Positions 9,366 to 18,687 are shown, counted from the first letter of the stretch. The stretch is DNA of 64,000 nucleotides from Mesorhizobium sp. AR10 (GCF_024746795.1 NZ_CP080524.1:1-64000), one strand, 5' to 3'. Program-made: numbers and translations. The notes: generated by a model not told the origin, from the sequence alone.

Positions 9366-10190
9366 ATGCGAAGCTACTTGAGAAACTTTCTCGCGCTAAT
9401 TGTCATCCTCAGCTTCACGACAGCGTCAATCGCAGATGACTTTAATGCCATTCTGTTCGGTCATTCAGTCGAAATTTACGGCGAGACCGAGGAGACGATG
9501 CATCTTGATGGAAAGCCGACCATTACAGACGGTAGACTCACAATCGACGAAATCACAACTGTGAACGGAATTCCAACATTGGTCGGCAACAGCCTGTCCG
9601 GCGGCAACGCTTGCGAAGGATCACCCTTCATTGTTTCGTTCCCCCCTAGCGGCCAGCCTCACATTGACGGGCCGATCGAAGGAGCCGACTGCGCGTTGGT
9701 AACCCGCAAGGTTGAAGACACTGCGATTACTTTTTCCACAGCTCCAAGTGCCGGAAGGGTCGGCAAGATATGGGTCTGGACGCCCTCCGCTGGCCTTGCT
9801 GAGCAGGCGTCCGTTGAAATGCAGCCCGATTTGACTAAGGGCTTCGCGACCTTGCGAGAGCGCACTGTCAAACACCCGTCTGACCTTTTCAGCTACGGGG
9901 AAATTAGCAGTGCCATCAGCGACCTCCTTGGCCCCGACCTCGGTGCCTACCGGGAAACGCTTGATGGGACGGGCTCCGGGAAATTCGTCGGCGACGACTA
10001 TGTCGGCACGGCTTGCACCCCACATATGTGCGGCCTTCAGGAGGCATTGGTTTTCGTGTCCGCAAAAGAACATCGCATCTACGCGGCGTGGAAACCGGAT
10101 CAAAAGAAGATAGAAGTCCGGCCGCCTCTAGATGAATGGCCGGACAAGGCTCAAGCCGAACTGGCAACGTGGGCGCGAAAATGGATGTAG
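9366..10190 (+). CDS. exported protein of unknown function, downstream of hxsC
   Basis: I do not recognise the family. The product has 274 residues with a Sec signal peptide (LRNFLALIVILSFTTASIA) and a mature part with four cysteines (NACEGS, ADCAL, TACTPHMCG) likely to form disulfides. The C-terminal segment ending in ATWARKWM resembles that of many uncharacterised alphaproteobacterial periplasmic proteins. It is first of four closely spaced genes for exported products behind hxsC, on the same strand. Whether it works with the HXS system is unknown; co-transcription is suggested by spacing only. Confidence 0.65.
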   Translation: MRSYLRNFLALIVILSFTTASIADDFNAILFGHSVEIYGETEETMHLDGKPTITDGRLTIDEITTVNGIPTLVGNSLSGGNACEGSPFIVSFPPSGQPHIDGPIEGADCALVTRKVEDTAITFSTAPSAGRVGKIWVWTPSAGLAEQASVEMQPDLTKGFATLRERTVKHPSDLFSYGEISSAISDLLGPDLGAYRETLDGTGSGKFVGDDYVGTACTPHMCGLQEALVFVSAKEHRIYAAWKPDQKKIEVRPPLDEWPDKAQAELATWARKWM

Positions 10191-10202
10191 CTCGGATTTG
10201 AG

Positions 10203-10724
10203 GTGATAAACTTGCAGCTGAGATATCCGTTTGCCTCTACAATCGCGGCCTGCGTCGTTTGCGGTCCGGTGTTGGCCCAGTCAGCAACCGAGCATCACGT
10301 CTGGCAAGATAAGCGTAAATTCGAGCCATATAGCCGCACTGCAGAGTCAATCACCGGCACGATACGGCTCTCGGGAAATCCAGATTTCGCCATCCCGGGC
10401 AGCAAGCTGGCGATCACATTCGGAAACGGCAAAAAAGTTGGTCTAACCTCGGTGGGCGCATCTTGGCGTCAATGGGACGAAACGGGCGATAAAAAAGCGA
10501 CCGCGGAAGTTTTCAAATTGTCGCGGGATCCGGGTGCTCTTAGAAATGGCAACACGCTTTGCGGCGATCCGAAAACTGACCCGGCCAGATACGTCGTGTT
10601 TCTTGAAAAATCGTCGTTTGGAGGTTCTCTGCTGCTTGGGATGGCGGTCTTTGGATCGAAATCCACTCCGCACGACATCAATAGCCCAAACCTCTGCGGC
10701 ACTTTCAATTACTCTACAGACTGA
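10203..10724 (+). CDS. exported protein of unknown function
   Basis: Product of 173 residues with an N-terminal signal peptide (PFASTIAACVVCGPVLAQ) and no recognised domain. The start is a GTG at 10203 preceded by a GAGG ribosome site that overlaps it closely; an in-frame TTG at 10212 is an alternative. It begins 12 bp after the previous stop, consistent with an operon. Two cysteines sit near the C-terminus (NTLCGDPK and NLCGTF). Confidence 0.55.
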   Translation: MINLQLRYPFASTIAACVVCGPVLAQSATEHHVWQDKRKFEPYSRTAESITGTIRLSGNPDFAIPGSKLAITFGNGKKVGLTSVGASWRQWDETGDKKATAEVFKLSRDPGALRNGNTLCGDPKTDPARYVVFLEKSSFGGSLLLGMAVFGSKSTPHDINSPNLCGTFNYSTD

Positions 10725-10792
10725 ACCGGCCGTCTGGCCGATTGGGGCCGCTGCGAGTGATTAGAGTACTTTGAGCATCATTGGGGACGACT

Positions 10793-11272
10793 ATGAAGTT
10801 TTTCAGGTACGCAAACGCAGTCTTGGCCATCGCTATCTCCGCTTCAGCAGGATGGGCCGATGACCACGATCCCATCTACTACGGAAGTCGCGCCGGTATG
10901 CAGCTTACCACCGTATCGACGGAAGGCATCGGCACGGCAAACGCCAAAATTCACGTACGGCACACGCCAAAGGATGCCAAGGCCTTCTGTGTCCAATATA
11001 ACTCGGACTACTCGATGGCTTGCGTCAAGCAGACAATGGCTTTGGTCAAAATCGACGATTATGTGACCGGTAATTGCGTCAAACGGACTTGGTTGGATCT
11101 ATGGAACGAAAAGTTCGCGTTCCTCGGCCCCGCCAAGAAGTCAGACGAAATGATCGCCGATTACGCTATAAAGCGCGTCAAAACGGGCGAGATTCTCGAC
11201 GGCACAACCGCTTCGGGATACTGGGTCGAACTCGGCATTTTCCAGCACCTCTGCCCCGGAATTGCGAAATAA
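10793..11272 (+). CDS. exported protein of unknown function
   Basis: Product of 159 residues with a Sec signal peptide (MKFFRYANAVLAIAISASAGWA). Mature cysteines FCVQY, ACVKQ, NCVKR and HLCPG suggest two disulfides. ATG 10793 is preferred over the in-frame TTG 10781 because a GGGGACG ribosome site lies 4 bp upstream and the signal peptide starts there. No family recognised. It is third of four exported-protein genes after hxsC, and the next gene starts 1 bp after its stop. Confidence 0.6.
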   Translation: MKFFRYANAVLAIAISASAGWADDHDPIYYGSRAGMQLTTVSTEGIGTANAKIHVRHTPKDAKAFCVQYNSDYSMACVKQTMALVKIDDYVTGNCVKRTWLDLWNEKFAFLGPAKKSDEMIADYAIKRVKTGEILDGTTASGYWVELGIFQHLCPGIAK

Positions 11273-11273
11273 C

Positions 11274-12503
11274 ATGCGTTGGAGGCTTCGCGTGTCGCTT
11301 TCGCTCGGCATCTTTCTCGGTCTGGCCGGGATGGTGCAAGCTGCCGAGGTGAGGTTTGTCGGGAAGGTCGAGCACAAAGGAAGTGAGGCGGTAGGTTTTC
11401 GACTTGAAGGCGAGATCAATGATACTGACTCCGCTAGCGTCAAGGTCGCATTGGCGAACGTTGGGATCTCAAATGATGGCGAGGTTTGGCCAAGAATTGT
11501 CGTCGAACTCAACAGCTCGGGTGGATCTTATCAGTCTGGGCTCGACTTAGCGCTGCTCTTCCGCAGGTTAGGGCTGGCGACAGTTGTCAGATCTGGAGAC
11601 CATTGTTTTTCCGCCTGTGCGCTGGCGTTCCTTGGCGGCACTCAGCGGGCAACGGATCCGACACCAGCCCCCGAGGATGGACCTATTCCGGACCAGCTTC
11701 CGGATCGTTCGATCGCACGTGACGCCTTGCTTGGTTTCCACGCTCCGTATCTCGCCCTGAGCGGGTCTTCATACACTGCTGACAACGTCTCAGAGGCGTA
11801 TACCGCTGCTGTCTTGGCAATTTCGCGGTTTATAGCCATTGCCGACCATTTGTATGTGTCTACCGCCGAATTGCCGAAGCTTCTCAAACCGACACGAGAT
11901 GACCTCTATATGGCGGACAACGTTGATGCGGTCAGATTTCTAGGAATCGACTACATCGACTATGCCCTGCAGATTCGCGACCTTAAGGGCATCACACCAT
12001 CGATGATCCTGAACGCCTGCGTAAATCGATACTACCATCTCCGAGGGCGAAGCAGCCTCGCCGGGTACGGAATGGCAGCCTCTGTCAGGGAAGAATTTGT
12101 CGAAGGCTCGAAACTCCTTGAGAATGGTGAGGAGAAGGAGGTCTTCGGCGTCCGGCGCATCAAGTACGGCGAACGTCCAACAAATATGGTGTTCACACCG
12201 ATAGCGAAAACCGATGATGGTAGAAGCTTTGTCTGGTGCCTGTTTGGTCCCGGAGGATCTGATGCCACAACCATCTATAAGCCCGCCGGAACGGTTGAGG
12301 AGCTGTTTGCAGAACTGAGGAACGGACGCGGGCAATGGTGGGAGTTCTCAAGCTCGCAAACAACTATGAAAATTAGTCATACCGACCCGATTGAAACAAT
12401 GATGCGGGTCCTCGACATGGTACCGCCAGAGACAAAACTAAATGACGTTGGCAAGATTGTGGAGCAGTACCAAGCAGATGAAATGAATATCCCGTCGCCA
12501 TAA
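11274..12503 (+). CDS. exported ClpP/SppA-like (crotonase-fold) protein
   Basis: A product of 409 residues with a signal peptide (LRVSLSLGIFLGLAGMVQAAE). The stretch VELNSSGGSYQSG followed by HCFSACALAFLGGTQR matches the substrate-groove glycines and catalytic-serine region of periplasmic ClpP/SppA-like proteins (COG3904 type), so it may be a periplasmic serine peptidase. The C-terminal ~180 residues are not recognised. ATG 11274 comes 1 bp after the preceding stop; TTG 11262 would overlap it. Being last in the putative hxs operon, it could process an exported partner (inference). Confidence 0.7.
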   Translation: MRWRLRVSLSLGIFLGLAGMVQAAEVRFVGKVEHKGSEAVGFRLEGEINDTDSASVKVALANVGISNDGEVWPRIVVELNSSGGSYQSGLDLALLFRRLGLATVVRSGDHCFSACALAFLGGTQRATDPTPAPEDGPIPDQLPDRSIARDALLGFHAPYLALSGSSYTADNVSEAYTAAVLAISRFIAIADHLYVSTAELPKLLKPTRDDLYMADNVDAVRFLGIDYIDYALQIRDLKGITPSMILNACVNRYYHLRGRSSLAGYGMAASVREEFVEGSKLLENGEEKEVFGVRRIKYGERPTNMVFTPIAKTDDGRSFVWCLFGPGGSDATTIYKPAGTVEELFAELRNGRGQWWEFSSSQTTMKISHTDPIETMMRVLDMVPPETKLNDVGKIVEQYQADEMNIPSP

Positions 12504-12752
12504 ACAGCGGCAAATGATAACAATCTTTTCAACCTGCAGGGGTCGGTCGATAGTAGAGGGCCAATAGTGTTCCGACATTCGGCATACCAGCGATTACGAC
12601 CCGGCTCAGCACTTCGACCAAGTAGTCAAAGAGGCCCTCTCCTTCGATTGACGGGTGCTCTTTAACGACCACACCCAACAAAGCAGGAAACCTGTAATAT
12701 TGGCTCGGAGAGTGCTACACAACGGAGATTCGCATGTGGGAGCAGGATAGGC

Positions 12753-13754
12753 ATGGGTGAGACTGCGGGTATAGCGCAAATTGCAGAGATAATTTCCGAC
12801 CAGATTTTTTCCGAGTTTCTCTGGACAAAAATTGGACCAGTCAACGTTGACTTCAAATGCGACAATTACGAGAGCCACAAGGTAGCTACGCATCCAACCG
12901 ATGTCGTCTTTTATTACGATGAGCCTTACGACGACGTTACAACCTATGTTCAATGCGATCTCAAAAGCTACGCTGCGGCTTCGATCGGGCGGTCACAAAT
13001 CGAGAAGGCCATTGTTAGCCTTTCCGCTCAGGTCGCCTGCGCAGAGATAAGCGCCGAGTGGCAAGAACGATATGTGCACAAGCACAAGGACTTCTCAGTC
13101 TCAGGTCTCCTATTCATCTACAATCATGACGGAGGGTACGATCGGACATTTGGTGATAACCTTGAGAAATTGGACTTTGACGACCTACACACTCCCAAGA
13201 ATGGAAAATTGGTCGTTCTTGGTCCCGCCGAGATTCATTGGCTCAATAATGTCAGCCAAGAAATACTACGTATGAGAGGGAGATCAGGGGCAGCGCGACT
13301 ACCAGATCGAGGAGCTTGCTCTTTCTTTTACCCGCAGACGGTGCGCCGTGCACAGCTCCGCGGAAAACAGCGATGCGCCGCGTCGTTGGAAATGCTTACC
13401 GGCCCGTGGATTATTTTGCAATATGACGGAAACAGCGAGAGAAAAGCGGGGTTGGTAGTGTTTTACAGATCACCCGGTGAAACGGTTGATGAATTCCTCT
13501 ACCTATTGGATTATATGCGCCAGCATGGATTGTTTGACCTTGAGCGTCAAATATTCATTCGCTCCATAGACAAAGCGGGCACGTCGCTACAAAATTTTCA
13601 AAAGGCACGGCTTCATTATATAGAAGCTATGGGCGCGACTGATGAAGGGAAGAATAGTCTATTGGACGTCTTAAATAACATAAGATTCGAGCTAATAAAC
13701 AATGTAATATCGACATTTTCCGAGATCCAGATTGGAATGTCATATGACGGATAA
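12753..13754 (+). CDS. candidate PD-(D/E)XK nuclease, first gene of an AT-rich operon
   Basis: A 333-residue protein without a signal peptide. A restriction-endonuclease-like core is suggested by THPTDVVFYY followed by TYVQCDLKSYA, which gives Asp ... Asp-X-Lys at the expected spacing, with VNVDFKCDN upstream as a possible motif I strand. The remainder is not recognised. Base composition is visibly AT-richer than the flanking genes and continues so through the next two genes, indicating separate acquisition. Fold assignment is by motif reading only. Confidence 0.6.
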   Translation: MGETAGIAQIAEIISDQIFSEFLWTKIGPVNVDFKCDNYESHKVATHPTDVVFYYDEPYDDVTTYVQCDLKSYAAASIGRSQIEKAIVSLSAQVACAEISAEWQERYVHKHKDFSVSGLLFIYNHDGGYDRTFGDNLEKLDFDDLHTPKNGKLVVLGPAEIHWLNNVSQEILRMRGRSGAARLPDRGACSFFYPQTVRRAQLRGKQRCAASLEMLTGPWIILQYDGNSERKAGLVVFYRSPGETVDEFLYLLDYMRQHGLFDLERQIFIRSIDKAGTSLQNFQKARLHYIEAMGATDEGKNSLLDVLNNIRFELINNVISTFSEIQIGMSYDG

Positions 13755-13801
13755 ATTGCCTTTTTTGGCAGCTACAGACAAAGATATATTCGACTTTGCT
13801 C

Positions 13802-14872
13802 ATGTCATCTAAAGGGAGGATGAGCGAAGGTGTGCTACGTGGAATCGCGCTAACCCGTGGAATTATCTATTCTCCCAAAACTGACCGAGAGCGGCTTGCC
13901 AGTGATATTTCCATCCTGCCTCATGATTTTGCCTCGTTGACCAAACTGATCGAGAGACGGGAATATCAGAATAGAAACGAGAAGAGGGCTTACGTGGACG
14001 TGCCTGTGTCTCTCACCCATGACGAGATTAGTGAAGTCGTGCGAAGTTATAAGGATGAGTTTGAAGGCGAGGATGAGTTGACTACTCAGCAACGGAGATT
14101 GAGAGAAGTCCAGCTGAATGTCGCATACGATGAAATAGACTATTCTAAGACGAGATTAATACAGAGACAACGGAGAGACGCCAACATCGAGTTTATCTTG
14201 GAGAGCGACCGAACTACGATAAGGATGCCTGCAACGGAAAAAGCGAGAGGTGTCGTTGATCGATTGATTAAAAAAATTAGTCAACTTAAGCTTCAGTCTC
14301 TTACACCTAGGGATTTGTCACTGGATGGATTGACGGCGGATCAACGGACTACTTTTTTTATGAGTATGCTTCGAAATATTCCAGGATACCAGTTGCAGAC
14401 GGTCGTTAGCATAAAGTGCGCATCGGGCGATGATGACGTCGGCGAAGACCTTGAGATGGATATCGAAGAGAAGGAGCGCGCGGTCGAGAGCGAAATCGTC
14501 GGCAAAATAAACAGCGTCGCTCTAAGTGGTATGAACCTCTTGCAGTCTGAGGAATATCAGTCGCTCAAAAAGAATGGGTTTTTCATCACAGCGGTAACTT
14601 GGAGGGCGCTTCAAACGGAGAGGCCTAATGATCTCATGCAGTTCGACGTTTCATTTGACGAGCCTCGCCAAGGCAAAGGTTTCAAATTTGGGGTCAGGAT
14701 CGCTCGGCGACTGACTGACGGAACTACCACTTCCGACTTCAAACCCCTTGACCCAAATAGGCAGCCTGCGCTTTGGAGTCTGGTGGAGCGCACATCGGCA
14801 AACGCACTCGACGAGATTATTGCTTCAGGAGCTCCCGTTCAAGAACCCGCTGAAAGAGTGACAGCGGCATGA
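13802..14872 (+). CDS. unknown protein, second gene of the AT-rich operon
   Basis: I do not recognise this protein of 356 residues. It is charged and soluble, with a probable coiled-coil or helical stretch (QQRRLREVQLNVAYDEIDYSK, then TRLIQRQRR). There is no signal peptide or membrane segment. The start is uncertain: ATG 13802 lacks a good ribosome site, and ATG 13820 has AGGGAGG directly abutting it. It follows the nuclease-like gene by ~50 bp and overlaps the next gene by 4 bp (ATGA), so it is probably part of one functional unit with them. Confidence 0.6.
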   Translation: MSSKGRMSEGVLRGIALTRGIIYSPKTDRERLASDISILPHDFASLTKLIERREYQNRNEKRAYVDVPVSLTHDEISEVVRSYKDEFEGEDELTTQQRRLREVQLNVAYDEIDYSKTRLIQRQRRDANIEFILESDRTTIRMPATEKARGVVDRLIKKISQLKLQSLTPRDLSLDGLTADQRTTFFMSMLRNIPGYQLQTVVSIKCASGDDDVGEDLEMDIEEKERAVESEIVGKINSVALSGMNLLQSEEYQSLKKNGFFITAVTWRALQTERPNDLMQFDVSFDEPRQGKGFKFGVRIARRLTDGTTTSDFKPLDPNRQPALWSLVERTSANALDEIIASGAPVQEPAERVTAA

Positions 14873-15546
14873 CCCGGCGTAGATGGCTCCGTGTCCGCTG
14901 GCCTTTCGATATGAGAACATTGGGGGAGAGGCTGAGAGCAATACCTTTCACGGCTTCAACACAAAACGGCTTCATTCTGGATCGGGTGCGGCCCAACTCT
15001 TTGGAGGGGCGGTTTATCGAGCGCCAAGATATCAGTCAGATTGTGGAGAGTCCCTTAGGAGAGAAAATTGTTTATGAAAGAACCGAGTTTCGGGACATTG
15101 GCTTCGCGGTTAATCCATCATATTCGGACCTCGAAATCATAAATCCGCCTAGGAGCATGAGTTTATTTTTGTCGCGCCTTGGGGAAGCTTGCAATTTCGA
15201 AGTGTCTGTCAGCGAAATTAAGGTAGATGTTATTAGATGGTGCGAGCGTTTCTCGAAGGAAACAAACAGGGAAATAAAAATAGTTAGCTGCCAGATGCGA
15301 GATATCAAGCTCACTGAAGGTGTTATGGCAACCGCGATTTTAAAGGGTGCCAATGACGTTCGTCTCGCTGCTGATAAATTGACGAATGGCGCTTCATATA
15401 CGAACGACAAAATAAGAGTTCAGATTGAGGGCTCACCGATTAACACCCTCATCCTTACCAGACAGGGTTCGGCGAGCATTGATAAGAGCGCGTCTGAACC
15501 CCTGCTCGAAGCACTGCGGAGATCCCTACACTATTCATTAGATTGA
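14869..15546 (+). CDS. unknown protein, third gene of the AT-rich operon
   Basis: A protein of 225 residues, not recognised. It starts inside the preceding stop (ATGA overlap), indicating translational coupling. It contains EGRFIERQDISQIVESPLGE and a C-terminal region rich in short beta-strand-like segments (KIRVQIEGSPINTLILTRQG). No catalytic motif is obvious. The gene ends ~110 bp before the left copy of the inverted-repeat site, so the operon abuts the recombinase-associated block. Confidence 0.6.
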   Translation: MTRRRWLRVRWPFDMRTLGERLRAIPFTASTQNGFILDRVRPNSLEGRFIERQDISQIVESPLGEKIVYERTEFRDIGFAVNPSYSDLEIINPPRSMSLFLSRLGEACNFEVSVSEIKVDVIRWCERFSKETNREIKIVSCQMRDIKLTEGVMATAILKGANDVRLAADKLTNGASYTNDKIRVQIEGSPINTLILTRQGSASIDKSASEPLLEALRRSLHYSLD

Positions 15547-15655
15547 GAAGGTTTGGCAGGCCATAGGTGACTGAACGCCGCTTCAACGAACGGACGCTGT
15601 TCGGCCAGCACCGCCCATATGCGCAAGTCGACCACGAAAGACGAGAACATGTCAT

Positions 15656-15770
15656 ATTAGGGTATACCCCCGCGTGACGTAACACCATTCACCCTAGACG
15701 ATGTAACATCGTGATTGGCGTCGCCCCATTTGTGACAGTCTAGCCTTGAGCCTAAACCGTGAGGTGACAC
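15656..15770 (-). repeat. left inverted copy of a ~115-bp recombination-type site
   Basis: Read on the minus strand this segment aligns over its whole length with 25439-25551, with one single-base gap. The first 40 bases differ at 5 positions. Shared blocks are GTGTCACCTCA, GGTTTAGG, TGTCACAAAT, GATGTTAC, GTGTTACGTCAC and ATACCCT. The repeated TGTCAC/TGTTAC words look like serine-recombinase subsites. The outer end contains the palindrome GGGTATACCC. The other copy abuts a serine recombinase gene. No transposase is present between or beside the copies. Confidence 0.8.
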
Positions 15771-16296
15771 TAAACGAACCGCACTGGCTACGGTGATGAC
15801 CACCTTTCCCGAGCAGGGAGGCGTTTCGTCACGCGGTTCGCGCGTCCTGCTCAGGTAGGTCAGTCGAATTCTACGCGCTCCCTTCCGTCTCAACTTCTTC
15901 ATCGATTTCGTGGGCCGGCTGACATGCGTTGGTTTGCGGCAACTCCCGTAGCACTGCGGCGTTCGAACCGTCCCGCTCGAAGTTGTCGGCCATTGTTGAC
16001 CTTCGCCTATTCCAAAGGCTCAAAGGTATGAAAACGAGATAGTATGCTGGCAAACAAAGGCCTCAGCCGAAAAGCAGTGAAAGACTTGGCATTATTTTCT
16101 CGTAAAATAATCGTTCTCTTGTCAATCAGGAAAAATTCATGGATAGTTAACAACTCGAGCGCTCGCGGACGCTCTAGCCGCAACAATTTGCCCACAAAGG
16201 CGGCGGAATCGTTTGATTGAAGCGTGCACTATACTTCTCTGTAGGCAGAGAGGAAGGCGGTCCGCACTGCGGACGTGACCGCCGAGGGTAGGTTTC
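15771..16296. other. intergenic region between left inverted repeat and trypsin–EndoG gene
   Basis: No convincing gene. A 40-codon minus-strand frame (15871-15993, MADNFERDGSN...) has an AAGG ribosome-like site but no other support. A short GAGCAGG/CCTGCTC inverted repeat lies near 15815-15855. The last ~250 bp presumably hold the promoter of the protease–nuclease gene. Confidence 0.4.
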
Positions 16297-18423
16297 ATGG
16301 GGGTCATAGAAACCCAGATTGCGAAAGCAGAGGCACGCTTCGGTCCCGACGTGGCGGCAGCGGTAGCCTTGCCTAGTAGCACGGTACCGTACGACGTCGT
16401 TGTAGGCGATGTCGCGGAGAAAAGGTTAGCGTTCCTCACCGCGACTCTGCCGGACCCCTCGAAAGCGGCAGAAACACTCGAACGAATCCTGTTCGGCAAT
16501 GAGTTGCAACCGATCAGCTATTTTGAGCGGGGCGCAATTGCTGCGCGCGCCGTTGCTCGGATCGCAATCCGGTCGGTGGCGGGCTCGGGATGGGCCACAG
16601 GTTTTATGATCAGTCCAAGCGTCCTGATCACGAACAACCATGTCTTACAAGACATGTCGACTGCCAGAAGATCTTTGGCTGAATTTGAATTCGAGCTCGA
16701 TCTTGCGGATCAGCCCACCGGTCCTGTGAGCTTCGAATTTGATCCCGACAGACTCTTCTATACGTCAACCGACCTTGATTTCACCGTCGTGGCTGTCAGG
16801 CCGGAGTCAACTACGCATCCTCAAAGGCTTGAATCATACGGCTTTCTTCCTCTTGTCGAGGAGGAAGGAAAGGCGTTTGAAGGTGAATGGCTGACGATTA
16901 TTCAGCATCCTAACGGGGAGCGGAAACAAGTCTGCGTTCGGGAGAACCGGCTAATCAAGCGCGCCGAGCAAGTTCTTTGGTACGCAACAGACACGATGGG
17001 TGGGTCATCTGGTTCCCCGGTCTTCAACAACGATTGGTACATCGTAGCGCTCCATCACAGCGGTATCCCTGAACGGGTAAACGACAGGATTCAGTCGATT
17101 GATGGTCGAGATATCGACCCAACCGACATGGACGAGACGCAGATAAAGTGGATTGCCAACGAAGGCATCCGCGCTAGCCGTATCGTCAAGGCGCTGAGGC
17201 GAGAGCTCCCAGGTCATCCGATGCTGCGACCGCTCTTTGAAGCAACGCCGCAGTCTGCCCGAATTTCCGAGCGGCCGCACTCTTTGGCAGTCGCATCGCT
17301 CACTCCCTATCGAATATCAAAATCACAGGAGAACCTCACCATGCCGGACCGTCCAAATTTCCCGATCGACGTGCGGCTCAGGATCGATGCCGACGGCAAC
17401 GCCTCCATCCTCGGCTCTTCGGTGGGTGCGGAAGCGACTTTTGAGGCCGGGGAAGCGCGCCCTCAAAAGTCAAGGACGGCTGCGTTCGAAGCTCCATTCG
17501 AACCCAACTACAGTAAACGTAAAGGCTATCGTGAGGACTTTCTCGACAAAGGTGCGCCTGTCGGATTTCCTGAGATAAGCCCGGGTCTGATGGCAGAAGT
17601 TGCAACGCTGGTAACGCCGCAGGGCAAGAATAACCACGTTTTGCACTATTCCAACTATAGCGTCGTGATGCATGCACGGAGGCGATTGGCAATTTACAGC
17701 GCGGCCAACGTCGATTTCGCAAACCGCTACGACCTTCCACGCCCTCCGGACACATGGCGGCGCGATCCGAGGATCAAGCCAGAGCACCAGCTCGAGAACT
17801 GGTACTACGCTTCCAACAATTTTGACCGTGGGCACCTCACGCGCCGCGAAGATGCGGAATACGGTGCTACCCGTTTGGATGCACTGGCTTCGGCTGCAGA
17901 CACCTGCCATTGGACAAACTGCACGCCGCAACATGCAAAATTCAACCAGAACAAAGAGATCTGGCAGGGCATTGAGCGCTATATTCTCGAGTCGACCATA
18001 TTTGATACGGCACGGGAGATTCGGGCACAGGTGATCACCGGTCCGGTGCTCGACGACGGGGATCCTGAGTACAAGAAAATCCAGTACCCTGTGCAGTTTT
18101 GGAAGGTCGTCGTCGCACTTGACGAGAAAAAGCAACCTGCGGCCACCGCCTACATCGCCAGCCAAACGGACGTCATTGCCCAGTTCGGCATAGAAGTTGC
18201 TCCCTTCGGTGAGTTTATGCACTTCCAGACGACCGTATCCGAGATTGAGCGGTTGACGGGCCTGACTTTCGTGGGGGCTCCCGGTCAGTTCCTTCGCGAA
18301 ACTGACCCGCTTCGCGCCCGACCAAGGCCGCGGCGTTCAGTAGCCGGAGCGCATGAAGCACTCGTGGCGGGCGGTGCAGGACCGTATTGGCCAATCCGAG
18401 AGCTGGAAGACATCTCGACCTAG
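16297..18423 (+). CDS. trypsin-like protease fused to EndoG/NUC1 nuclease
   Basis: A protein of 708 residues with two catalytic domains. Residues ~85-270 are a trypsin/V8-like serine protease: His115 in ITNNHVL, Asp161 in TDLDFTVVAV, and Ser238 in GGSSGSPVF. Residues ~420-670 are a DNA/RNA non-specific endonuclease of the NUC1/EndoG type with the catalytic DRGH box in NNFDRGHLTRREDAEYG. No signal peptide is obvious; the first ~80 residues are an uncharacterised helical region. Protease–nuclease fusions of this kind are seen among prokaryotic conflict effectors, where proteolysis may activate the nuclease (inference). Confidence 0.88.
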   Translation: MGVIETQIAKAEARFGPDVAAAVALPSSTVPYDVVVGDVAEKRLAFLTATLPDPSKAAETLERILFGNELQPISYFERGAIAARAVARIAIRSVAGSGWATGFMISPSVLITNNHVLQDMSTARRSLAEFEFELDLADQPTGPVSFEFDPDRLFYTSTDLDFTVVAVRPESTTHPQRLESYGFLPLVEEEGKAFEGEWLTIIQHPNGERKQVCVRENRLIKRAEQVLWYATDTMGGSSGSPVFNNDWYIVALHHSGIPERVNDRIQSIDGRDIDPTDMDETQIKWIANEGIRASRIVKALRRELPGHPMLRPLFEATPQSARISERPHSLAVASLTPYRISKSQENLTMPDRPNFPIDVRLRIDADGNASILGSSVGAEATFEAGEARPQKSRTAAFEAPFEPNYSKRKGYREDFLDKGAPVGFPEISPGLMAEVATLVTPQGKNNHVLHYSNYSVVMHARRRLAIYSAANVDFANRYDLPRPPDTWRRDPRIKPEHQLENWYYASNNFDRGHLTRREDAEYGATRLDALASAADTCHWTNCTPQHAKFNQNKEIWQGIERYILESTIFDTAREIRAQVITGPVLDDGDPEYKKIQYPVQFWKVVVALDEKKQPAATAYIASQTDVIAQFGIEVAPFGEFMHFQTTVSEIERLTGLTFVGAPGQFLRETDPLRARPRPRRSVAGAHEALVAGGAGPYWPIRELEDIST

Positions 18424-18492
18424 TTAAGAAGGATGTTTGATGCCGATGCCTTACGTCGTGCTCAAGGGTCGCCCGACCATCAACCGTCTCGG

Positions 18493-18678
18493 TTGACGCT
18501 GGGAGGCACGGTCGAGGCAGGCGCGAAGCAGGTCGTCGAGATCGTCGCGCCCGTGGCGCTGTCGAATAGGGGTGGCATCATCACCCTGCTCGGCGAGAGG
18601 GGAAGCAAGGTTCATGGCGTTTCCTATACGAAGGAACAGGCCCAGCAGCCAGACCACACCATTCCGTTCCAGAGCTGA
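18493..18678 (+). pseudogene. fragment of a lamin-tail domain protein
   Basis: The frame encodes LTLGGTVEAGAKQVVEI, then VALSNRGGIITLLGERG and a VSYTKEQAQQPDHTIPF end. This matches the C-terminal half of the bacterial lamin-tail (LTD) fold, with its aG...LSN.G..itLl..G...v.Yt pattern. The N-terminal strands are missing: upstream in this frame there is only an out-of-frame-looking lead-in from 18433. A separate short frame from 18440 (MPMPYVVLKGRPTIN, stop after 18 codons) may be the original 5' end, implying a frameshift or deletion. Confidence 0.5.
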
Positions 18679-18687
18679 CGGGGCGTG

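Noticed and set aside
15455..15688. Minus-strand protein-like text (VVDLRIWAVLAEQRPFVEAAF) just outside the left inverted repeat, considered as the end of a transposase gene
   Set aside because: The frame is short, overlaps the end of the AT-rich operon gene, and shows no recognisable transposase motif.
15871..15993. 40-codon minus-strand ORF with an AAGG ribosome-like site
   Set aside because: No composition, conservation or context evidence beyond the weak ribosome site; mentioned only in the gap entry.
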